This document shows positions 8,652 to 16,426 of a stretch of DNA of 34,952 nucleotides, one piece after another; the first letter of the stretch is position 1, and each line of letters begins with the position of its first letter. This DNA is from Spirochaetales bacterium (GTDB lineage Bacteria > Spirochaetota > Spirochaetia > Treponematales > Treponemataceae): NCBI GenBank assembly GCA_016929605.1, contig JAFGIM010000034.1:1-34952 (forward strand), read 5' to 3'. Under the pieces are notes generated by a model that saw only the letters and a program-made list of their open reading frames with translations, did no database searches and had not been told where the DNA came from. The translations under genes and the position numbers were made by a program.

Positions 8652-9875
8652 TCAATTCCAGCGCAAGGAATCGGCTATCGAATACCGATGAGCCCTTATC
8701 GATATAACAGCCGAAGCAATAGCGGACACAAGCATAAACAGAAATACATAACAAAGAATTGTAGACGGTTGTGGTTGAATATATGTGTAATATGGTTCCT
8801 GGTTAAAAACAGTTGGAGGATGATACATGCCGCCCGAAAGATACACAAAAAATGATATTAAAAGAGCAATGACAAACCCCGAAAGGCAACCGCAAAGAGA
8901 GAGAATCATACTTTCACCAAGTATGATTCGGGTTATCTGCGCCTTGGTTGTGCCCATTGCACGCATCGTACCGATTTCGCGCATTCTAGCCATGTAAGCC
9001 ATATATAGTGTATTGATAATGATAAAAATAGAAATTACCAGAATAATCGCAGTAAGGATTTGCTCATTCATGGAAAATACCTGACGACTCCGTTCATAAA
9101 AAACAGCGAGGTCATCCCAGCGTCGATACTCAAGATTCCATTTCTTGCAGAATTGTTGTATGTCCTTTTCTTTTTTACTTGCGTTTACTCCGGAGGCTAG
9201 ATGCACAATAATGGTGTCTACAGAATCTTTCAGATCAAGAAGCTCCTGCACAGAGGCCAAATCTGCAAGTATAAAGAGATCGTTTAACCGGTCGGTTTCA
9301 CCATAACTTTGTTTTGTCCCGGTAATGCAAAAGTCCATAGCAGACACTCCGCCGCCATTCATTGTTGCAAGGACTGTCAAGTATTCTCCAAGATTCGAAG
9401 CACTTTTAGCCAGCACGTTTTCCCCGACCACTGCCTGATACCTTGTATCTGGATTAATAAAAACACCGGAACTAACCGAAGCATATTCCATGCGTTTTTC
9501 TACTTCAGGATCACCTCCAAATCCTTTGAGTAAGATACTTCTCTCATCACTTGATCCAACACCGGAAAAATGAAGCCGGGGGGCAAGAAAATCAATATCG
9601 TCATCCTCCATTAGTGATTGGGCAACTGTATGGTAGTCCGTAATCATATGCTGGTATGGCTCGGTTGACTCTTCGTCAAGATACCCCTTGGAATATAATT
9701 GAAAGTGCCCGTATTGATCGCGAATAACGCTTTCCCTGAATTGGCGGAACATTTGGGTATTTGATCCGGTGTAGACATACAAGGCCACAATACCAAACGA
9801 TATCATCGTCATGGTAAGAACGTTTTTGCGGATGTTTTTTTTGATGTTTCTCAAGCTCATACGTAGATACATCAT
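8652..9875 (-). CDS. FtsX/LolCE-type ABC transporter permease (paralogue of neighbour)
   Basis: IINTLYMAYMARMREIGTMRAMGTTKAQITRIILGESMILSLCG; overall co-linear with 7420..8640. Confidence 0.85.
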   Translation of the reverse strand: MMYLRMSLRNIKKNIRKNVLTMTMISFGIVALYVYTGSNTQMFRQFRESVIRDQYGHFQLYSKGYLDEESTEPYQHMITDYHTVAQSLMEDDDIDFLAPRLHFSGVGSSDERSILLKGFGGDPEVEKRMEYASVSSGVFINPDTRYQAVVGENVLAKSASNLGEYLTVLATMNGGGVSAMDFCITGTKQSYGETDRLNDLFILADLASVQELLDLKDSVDTIIVHLASGVNASKKEKDIQQFCKKWNLEYRRWDDLAVFYERSRQVFSMNEQILTAIILVISIFIIINTLYMAYMARMREIGTMRAMGTTKAQITRIILGESMILSLCGCLSGFVIALLISFFVYLSGGMYHPPTVFNQEPYYTYIQPQPSTILCYVFLFMLVSAIASAVISIRAHRYSIADSLRWN

Positions 9876-10531
9876 GCGAGTCGTCCATCCAATATTCCAA
9901 TGGTACGGTGGGCATAGTGCGAAAGAGCTTCGTTATGCGTAGAAAAAATAAAGGTAGTACCACAATCGCGATTAAGATGTACCAGTAGATCAATTATCTT
10001 TTCACCCGTTTTGGAATCAAGATTGGCGGTTGGCTCATCTGCCAAAATAATATCAGGATTGGTAACTAAAGCCCTGGCTATGGCAACGCGTTGGCGTTGA
10101 CCGCCCGATAGCTCGTCTGGGCGATGATTCATATAATCTACAAGACCGACAGACTCAATTACGGACTCAACTCTTGACCTGTCTATCTTTCCTCCACGAA
10201 TTGCAAGGGGGTATTCTACATTTTCTCGTACATTCAGCACCGACACCAGATTAAAGTTCTGAAATATAAAGCCAATATGCCGGTTCCGAAACCGGGACAA
10301 GGATGCATCATTCATCGCCCTGGTGTTTTCGCCGCGGATACACACATCACCAGAGGTGGGAGTTTCTATACATCCCAAAACATGAAGTAGAGTTGACTTC
10401 CCTGCTCCACTTGGCCCCATCAGACAGATAAAATCGCCCGAGTCTATTTCCAGCGAAACATCAGTCAAAGCGGGTATTATTACCTTGTCCATCATGTAGG
10501 TCTTGGTAACATTGAGTACACTGATCAACAT
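9872..10531 (-). CDS. LolD/MacB-type ABC transporter ATP-binding protein
   Basis: Walker A GPSGAGKS, LSGGQRQRVAIARAL signature, Walker B IILADEPTANLDS; SD GGAGG before ATG 10531; ATGA overlap with downstream permease. Confidence 0.9.
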   Translation of the reverse strand: MLISVLNVTKTYMMDKVIIPALTDVSLEIDSGDFICLMGPSGAGKSTLLHVLGCIETPTSGDVCIRGENTRAMNDASLSRFRNRHIGFIFQNFNLVSVLNVRENVEYPLAIRGGKIDRSRVESVIESVGLVDYMNHRPDELSGGQRQRVAIARALVTNPDIILADEPTANLDSKTGEKIIDLLVHLNRDCGTTFIFSTHNEALSHYAHRTIGILDGRLA

Positions 10532-10583
10532 TGGCAGCCTCCAGAATGTATAGTATCCACACACATTAAGACTGTCGCGCGTT

Positions 10584-10625
10584 TAATGACAACAGAACAT
10601 ATCGTAATGACAACAGGACATATTG
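10584..10625. repeat. Two-copy tandem direct repeat, period 21 bp; candidate LytTR binding site
   Basis: TAATGACAACAGAACATATCG (10584-10604) and TAATGACAACAGGACATATTG (10605-10625): 19/21 identical; a degenerate third core CAACAtGA follows at the same phase (10632). Confidence 0.8.
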
Positions 10626-10640
10626 CACATGCAACATGAA

Positions 10641-10670
10641 TTGACAGATTAGCAGCGGCAAGCGTACTAT
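10641..10670 (+). promoter_or_regulatory. Sigma70-like promoter of LytTR gene
   Basis: TTGACA (10641-10646), 18 bp, TACTAT (10665-10670); ATG at 10680. Confidence 0.5.
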
Positions 10671-10679
10671 TACCTCATC

Positions 10680-11225
10680 ATGTTTATGTACCGAATATCT
10701 GCATCACCGGAAACAAAAGCACTCATCAAGGAGCTGATGAATACCATAAAGGCGGAAGAAGCTGAGCCGGCCGAAGTGCATCTTGTTGAAAAGGGCATGC
10801 CGATTCCAGAGAACTCACTCTGCCTGGTATTTGACGCCGAACATCTTGGCGACCTCCTGCGCTTTATTAACAAAATAGCACCAAATCGTCAGAGCCCGCC
10901 CTTTCTGATCGGCCGCAAACATGAAACCTTTCAACCCCTTCTTCTTTCAGATATTTTGTTTTTCAGGTCTTGCGGGAACATCCTGTACGCTCACACCGAA
11001 CAGCAGGCCTACGAAATTAAACACAAGCTATTTGAGATGGAAAAACTAATCGCCTGCGAGAACTTTATCAGGGTAAATAAGTCAAACATTATTAATGTTC
11101 TTAAAATCAAGGAAATTATCCCCTGGTTTGGAGGACGCATTCTTCTTCGCTTTACCGCAAGCGAGGAGCGAATAGAAGTTTCCAGAAATTACGTAAAAGA
11201 CTTTAAGCAATTCTTGAACATGTAG
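10680..11225 (+). CDS. LytTR-domain DNA-binding regulator
   Basis: C-terminal LLLSDILFFRSCGNILYAHTEQQAYEIKHKLFEMEKLIACENFIRVNKSNIINVLKIKEI..RIEVSRNYVKDFKQFL fits LytTR; no receiver domain. Confidence 0.85.
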   Translation: MFMYRISASPETKALIKELMNTIKAEEAEPAEVHLVEKGMPIPENSLCLVFDAEHLGDLLRFINKIAPNRQSPPFLIGRKHETFQPLLLSDILFFRSCGNILYAHTEQQAYEIKHKLFEMEKLIACENFIRVNKSNIINVLKIKEIIPWFGGRILLRFTASEERIEVSRNYVKDFKQFLNM

Positions 11226-11235
11226 GAGTGCTCAA

Positions 11236-11643
11236 ATGGATACTATTAAGGATATTCTGATCGTACTGATTATTTCCGCGCTGGTAGGTCTTGGAGTTAG
11301 CGGAGGCTTTGCTCTTGTTAACAATAGGCCTTTACTACAAACGCTGATTGCAGGTCTTTTATCAGGTTCGATTATAGGTTTGGTAAGCCGGCTTTGTTTT
11401 ATGTTTGTTTACTTCAATTTTAGAAACAAGCCGGCCCTTGCTTTTATGGTGGTCATTGCAATTATCGGAACAGCAACGGCGCTTATATCCCTTTACTTTG
11501 ATATTCGCTTTCCTTTTCCCGCCATTCCGCTCATTGCTGCTTCAGCACTATGCGGTACGATCGTTACCGTGGTTATGTTTCACAACTACAACACTATAAA
11601 CGCCCGGCTTAAGCGAAAAAAAGAAAAACTCGATCAACGTTAA
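11236..11643 (+). CDS. Four-TM membrane protein paired with LytTR regulator (DUF3021-like/LytTR inhibitor-like)
   Basis: 135 aa with four hydrophobic segments, starts 10 bp after the LytTR gene; basic C-terminus (RLKRKKEKLDQR). Confidence 0.6.
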   Translation: MDTIKDILIVLIISALVGLGVSGGFALVNNRPLLQTLIAGLLSGSIIGLVSRLCFMFVYFNFRNKPALAFMVVIAIIGTATALISLYFDIRFPFPAIPLIAASALCGTIVTVVMFHNYNTINARLKRKKEKLDQR

Positions 11644-11656
11644 ATGGCTTACAAAC

Positions 11657-11947
11657 TTAGTCGCGTTTACATACTCTTATATAGAGGCCTGGCATACCAG
11701 TGAATACATGGGAGAGTACGGGAACAAGGAAACCAACAGCCATCCCAGAAACAGGACCATACGTTAATCCAGAAAAAAAGATCATCCAATGCATTGGCTG
11801 CGCACTGCGATAATCAAGGCCCAATCGATGTGTTACAAAAGGCAATGAGAGTGCGGTAATAACAAATACAATCTGTCCAATTACAGCATTTCTGTTCCGA
11901 TACGAAAGTTGGTTAACCAGAATTGCCTTCGACGCTGTAGTGTTCAA
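11657..11947 (-). pseudogene. Truncated ECF transporter S component-like membrane protein
   Basis: HWMIFFSGLTYGPVSGMAVGFLVPVLSHVFTGMP resembles ECF S-component N-terminal half; ORF ends at 96 aa (GLYIRVCKRD*) where further TM segments would be expected. Confidence 0.5.
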
Positions 11948-12048
11948 AAATTACACATACACCCTAAAGTAACCGAAAGTTACCCTATCCAAAATCAATT
12001 CCTCCTTTAATGATGTGAGTAACAATTACTTCTGCAAGGAGAGAGTCG

Positions 12049-12999
12049 ATGAACCGACTAGCCGCATTCTTTTTTTTGATCGCTCTGGTAGCAAGCACTT
12101 CCTACGCGCACATTGCAAATCGCGGAGTGTGTTCCCGTAATGGTGAAATTTGTCTAATCAATGTAGAAACCGGCGAGTACACCTCGCTTACATCAGGTCA
12201 TAACGACATGAAACCATCCTGGTCTATGGAAAACGATCAAATCGTTTTTTTCAGGGTAACTAAAATGACTGATCGAGTCCAAACATGGAAAACAGCCATT
12301 TGCATTGTTCATGCGGACGGCAGCAACTTTACACAACTCACCAGCGGCGAGTATACCGACTACAATCCCACATGGACGCGAAATGGGAAACATGAAATCT
12401 TATATTCACGTTATTTCTCTTCAAGAGGACGTTCCGTTATCCACCGCATTCGTTTCTCCGGCGAGACAATTGAAGACGAGATTATCAGTGATCCAAAACA
12501 AAAAGAATACGCCTTAAGCACACTCAAAGACGGACGCATTTTGATTACTTCCAATCGATCAATATTTACCAGTATTCATTGGTTACTTACCCCAGCAACA
12601 AGCGATACGGAGGCAGTATACGAACCAGTGAACTTCAATTTCAAATTTCGCTCGATTATGGATCGTGCAACCTTTAGCCCTGATGAAACTAACATTGCAT
12701 TTGAGTATAAGGCGGGGTATGGCTCTTTTAGCTATGAGGACAAGCAAATAATGATAGCCGATTTTGACCGCCAGTCTATTACTATTTCAAACTCAAAGCG
12801 AATTAGTCCTAGAGCAAGAGAGGCTATGACCTTGTATCCCCGATGGCTGTCCGACGGAAAGTCTCTTGTATACCATTCGAACAGGGAAGGTTCGGCAAGA
12901 CTCTATCATTACAATCTGGAAACGGAACAAACAACCACTGTTCCCGGAGACCGGACAATTCCATATGAGTTTTTTTGCGGAGAAAGAAGTCCTAAATAA
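12049..12999 (+). CDS. Exported TolB-like beta-propeller protein
   Basis: Signal peptide; ICLINVETGEYTSLTSGHNDMKPSWSMENDQIVFF, ICIVHADGSNFTQLTSGEYTDYNPTWTRNG, FSPDETNIAFEY blades. SD AAGGAGAG. Confidence 0.8.
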   Translation: MNRLAAFFFLIALVASTSYAHIANRGVCSRNGEICLINVETGEYTSLTSGHNDMKPSWSMENDQIVFFRVTKMTDRVQTWKTAICIVHADGSNFTQLTSGEYTDYNPTWTRNGKHEILYSRYFSSRGRSVIHRIRFSGETIEDEIISDPKQKEYALSTLKDGRILITSNRSIFTSIHWLLTPATSDTEAVYEPVNFNFKFRSIMDRATFSPDETNIAFEYKAGYGSFSYEDKQIMIADFDRQSITISNSKRISPRAREAMTLYPRWLSDGKSLVYHSNREGSARLYHYNLETEQTTTVPGDRTIPYEFFCGERSPK

Positions 13000-13022
13000 T
13001 GGTCAACCATAGGGAAACACAC

Positions 13023-14543
13023 ATGAAGCGATATCGTTATTACATTGCCTTATTTATTACCATTTGCTCGGTTATCTACTGTGGAGCGGGAAGGTATGTT
13101 CGTCTGGCTGGAAACGCCACCACAAACAAAGACGAGATTAGTTCTGTAGGATTCACTTGCCGTGACACCTTTGGTCCATTAAGTTCGGAAGCAATATGTG
13201 AGATGGTGGATGAAGTTGTAGTACAAATCCTTGGCCCGAATAAATGGAAAATTCTGTGTAAAACCGGTGACCGGGTTGTCATAAAGGTAAATCTGGTTGG
13301 ACCACACCGAGGCAAGAAAGGAGAAAAAGGAGTCGCGATCATTACTGACTACCGTGTAGTGCAAGCTGTTGCGCAGGGAGTACGGGATGCAATAGGTCCA
13401 CAAGGGGACATCATCGTAACGGACACCCTATTCTATAACGACGAGAACCCTTCCCTTCCGCAAAAAACAACAAGTTTTTATCATGCCACCGGCTATGATA
13501 AGGACGGAGACGGTATTCTGGACGGATCTTCCGGCGCGCGACTTGTTAACGCAGAGTCATATCAAGAAGATCGTAGATTCCTCACCATTGTTCATACATC
13601 TGTTCTTGGCAAGACCTCGATTTGGCTTCCTGATTTTATGCGGCGTCCACAGGACGCGTCAAAAACAGGCGAATATGCCGATGTTATAATTTATCTGCCA
13701 GTATTCAAGAGCCATGGATTTACCGGTATCACGGGTGCCCTTAAACTCGGGTATGGCCTACGATCAGAAAGTTCCCTGCCGGGCGATACAGGCCGATACA
13801 AACACAGCGGGTACGGTTGGGGAACGGGTAACAAACAATTATTACTCGACTACCTTTGTGCGCAATTCAAAACAAGACCCTGCGATTTTATCTTACTCGA
13901 TGCCTTAACCGCGAACAGAAAAGGTCCCCTTAATCTTTCGGAAATGGATATCGAACGAGGTACCGATTGGATCAGAACTAACGCATTGTTTGCTTCTAAA
14001 GATCCTGTTGCACTTGACACTGTAAGCTCGCTTTTTGCCGGTTACGATCCTGAAAGCATTGCTTTACTGGCAAACGCCGCAGCAGACGGACTTGGAACGA
14101 ACGAGCCTGAGCGGATCCGAATTAACGGCGCTTCTCTTTTTAGTAACCACCGCGCAGCAATTGCCGCACAGTATCCACCCAAAAAATCATTTTCTGGTAA
14201 GCTCAAGTATGGGAATACCCCTGGCTCCTGGCCGCTTCAAGATGGCTGGGGAGGAGCAAAGATAAAAATTGATCTTGAACCCCCTATTATTGAAACAGTG
14301 TCGTTCAAGGAAACAACTACGGACTCGGTACAGGTAGTTTGGAAGGCCACAGATAAAAGCGATATCATACGTGTAGATCTTTTTTGCAATGATACACCGA
14401 TAGAAACTACAAGGGAAAATACAAGCACAGGTTCTTTCAATTTTGTTCAAGACAACAAAAAATCTTATTGCATGGTGTTTTGGGACAGCTCGTTAAACGC
14501 GAGCGAATATATTTTGTATCCTGTTAACAAGGATCAATCATGA
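13023..14543 (+). CDS. Exported DUF362-domain protein with C-terminal Ig/FN3-like domain
   Basis: Signal MKRYRYYIALFITICSVIYCG; DUF362-like core (GDRVVIKVNLVGPHRGKKG..VQAVAQGVRDAIGPQGDIIVTDT.., ADVIIYLPVFKSHGFTGITGALKLGYG, DFILLDALTANRKGP, DPVALDTVSSLFAGYDP); C-terminal beta-rich segment PPIIETVSFKETTTDSVQVVWKATDKSDIIRVDLFCN. Confidence 0.78.
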   Translation: MKRYRYYIALFITICSVIYCGAGRYVRLAGNATTNKDEISSVGFTCRDTFGPLSSEAICEMVDEVVVQILGPNKWKILCKTGDRVVIKVNLVGPHRGKKGEKGVAIITDYRVVQAVAQGVRDAIGPQGDIIVTDTLFYNDENPSLPQKTTSFYHATGYDKDGDGILDGSSGARLVNAESYQEDRRFLTIVHTSVLGKTSIWLPDFMRRPQDASKTGEYADVIIYLPVFKSHGFTGITGALKLGYGLRSESSLPGDTGRYKHSGYGWGTGNKQLLLDYLCAQFKTRPCDFILLDALTANRKGPLNLSEMDIERGTDWIRTNALFASKDPVALDTVSSLFAGYDPESIALLANAAADGLGTNEPERIRINGASLFSNHRAAIAAQYPPKKSFSGKLKYGNTPGSWPLQDGWGGAKIKIDLEPPIIETVSFKETTTDSVQVVWKATDKSDIIRVDLFCNDTPIETTRENTSTGSFNFVQDNKKSYCMVFWDSSLNASEYILYPVNKDQS

Positions 14544-15463
14544 ATCTGGAAATTTTAATAAGAGGTATTACACTCACATTCAAACAATCAACGCTCCTTA
14601 TCACCGACATGCTTCCCTGGATACTCGGCGGTGCACTGATTGCAGCATGTATACAAAAAGTACAAAGAGTTCCTTTTGAGGATAAGATCTTAAAAATTCA
14701 TACTGCCCTCGCAATTCCAATTGCCTCTGTATCTGGAGCAGCTTCCCCTCTGTGCACACTTGGTACCTTACCAGTAGTAACTGCTTTTTTAGTACGGGGT
14801 TTACACAGAGGGGCCGCCTTAGCCTTTCTCTCTTCTTCATCGATTATAACTCCACAAATTGCGATTATGACTGCTGGATTTATGGGACCCAAGATTGCGA
14901 TTTTGCAAGTAACCGGGGGTATTACCGCAGGAATAACCGCAGGACTATTGCTAACCCTGGCCGAGCAAAATGGAATGCTAATGTTTCGCGCGCAAGACTC
15001 TATTGATATTCCTGAAGCGAGACATACAAAACGCAGCTTTATGGGTCAGGTATCCTCTCAACTTGAGTATAGTCTTTTCTGGCTTGTAACTGGAGTCGTC
15101 TTTTCACAGGCAGCGGTAGTACTTTCTGATATGAGTGGCATGAGTGATGCACTATGTAATGCCTCTTCTTTGAACAATCAGGGAAACCCTCCATCCGGTC
15201 TTTTTGCTTTCTTTGGTGCACTTCTATCCGCTCCGTTGTACTCTTGCGGGGGAGCCGTTTTGCCGATACTCGCAGCGTTACGAGCATATGGAATTCACGA
15301 ATCCTTTTTTCTCGCATTTCTAATCTGTGGACCGGCAACGCGTCTTCGTTCTGCCGCGGCTGTAGGGAAAATACTTACACCTCGCGCACTTACGTATTAT
15401 CTGTTGTATATTCTTGTGTTTTCTGTTCTATGGGCATTTACAGCAGGGCCTATTCTGCACTAG
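14540..15463 (+). CDS. YraQ/DUF318-family permease
   Basis: Multiple TM; SVSGAASPLCTLGTLPVVTAFLVRGLHRGAALAFLSSSSIITPQIAIMTAGFMG and second-half repeat GALLSAPLYSCGGAVLPILAALRAYGIHESFFLAFLICGPATRLRSAAAV typical of this family. ATGA overlap with upstream gene. Confidence 0.75.
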   Translation: MNLEILIRGITLTFKQSTLLITDMLPWILGGALIAACIQKVQRVPFEDKILKIHTALAIPIASVSGAASPLCTLGTLPVVTAFLVRGLHRGAALAFLSSSSIITPQIAIMTAGFMGPKIAILQVTGGITAGITAGLLLTLAEQNGMLMFRAQDSIDIPEARHTKRSFMGQVSSQLEYSLFWLVTGVVFSQAAVVLSDMSGMSDALCNASSLNNQGNPPSGLFAFFGALLSAPLYSCGGAVLPILAALRAYGIHESFFLAFLICGPATRLRSAAAVGKILTPRALTYYLLYILVFSVLWAFTAGPILH

Positions 15464-16424
15464 AGCGCATTTTTTGTATCAGGTTACTCAGTTCAGTTCG
15501 GTTTTGCACGCCAATTTTTTGATACAGAAGGTGCACCCTCTTTTTAACTCCGCTTAAAGAGAGTCCGGTTCTATCCTGTATTTCCTTGTACTCCAAACCT
15601 TCAAGAAGCGCTTCACAGACTTCAATCTCGCGGTCTGTCAATTTGATCTTACCTTCATTATGCACTCCAAACAAATCACGAAGACCTTTCTGTGCTCTAC
15701 GTGCCTGCGATTCTTGTTTCATCCTTAGTTCCTGAAGTTCCCGGTACGCCCCGCTGCGATGCAGTGAAATAACTACGGGGAACAAAAACGACATTGAGAC
15801 TAAAAGAATGGAATTATTAAAGAAGTAGTTCGCAGTATTGATATTGATAAGTACACGCCAAAAAAAGAGAGACAGGATCATGACATGAAGAGAGACAAGC
15901 AAAATACCGGCATTACGATATCTCCCCTTACCAGAGCGCAGAGAGATAGCCATTCTGGTTTCAATAATCACAAAGATAATGATGTAGCAGGCAATAGCCG
16001 GCCCATCAAAATACATCATGTACCATTCCCATCCGTGTAAATAAACGGTCATACTGAACAGCAGGGAAACACTCGCCAGAGCGATACAGGCTCTGAACCA
16101 GGGGCGGTTACGGCGGGGCAAGTCAAAAATCTGGGTTATCAAGCCCGAATAGGAAACCATAAGAGCAAAGGCACAGATTGAAACCCCCACAGTGCAAATA
16201 CGAGAGCGAATCGGTTCATAAAAAAGCAATATCGCAAAGGCATTATCAAAGAATACATAGCCAGAGAGACTCAAGGAAAAAAAAGCGAAGTGCATCATAA
16301 GAGGATCGCGACGTCCTTTTTCTATTCCCATGCGGTCCATAACTGCAAAAAATGCAATCATAACAAGCGCAGTAATTGTCGCGGTATCAAGGATAGATCT
16401 GTAAAGAAAGGGTAGTTCACGCAC
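15450..16424 (-). CDS. Membrane-anchored LuxR-family transcriptional regulator
   Basis: About seven hydrophobic segments followed by LTDREIEVCEALLEGLEYKEIQDRTGLSLSGVKKRVHLLYQKIGVQNRTELSNLI (LuxR HTH). GTG start at 16424. Confidence 0.85.
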   Translation of the reverse strand: MRELPFLYRSILDTATITALVMIAFFAVMDRMGIEKGRRDPLMMHFAFFSLSLSGYVFFDNAFAILLFYEPIRSRICTVGVSICAFALMVSYSGLITQIFDLPRRNRPWFRACIALASVSLLFSMTVYLHGWEWYMMYFDGPAIACYIIIFVIIETRMAISLRSGKGRYRNAGILLVSLHVMILSLFFWRVLININTANYFFNNSILLVSMSFLFPVVISLHRSGAYRELQELRMKQESQARRAQKGLRDLFGVHNEGKIKLTDREIEVCEALLEGLEYKEIQDRTGLSLSGVKKRVHLLYQKIGVQNRTELSNLIQKMRSSAE

Positions 16425-16426
16425 GA

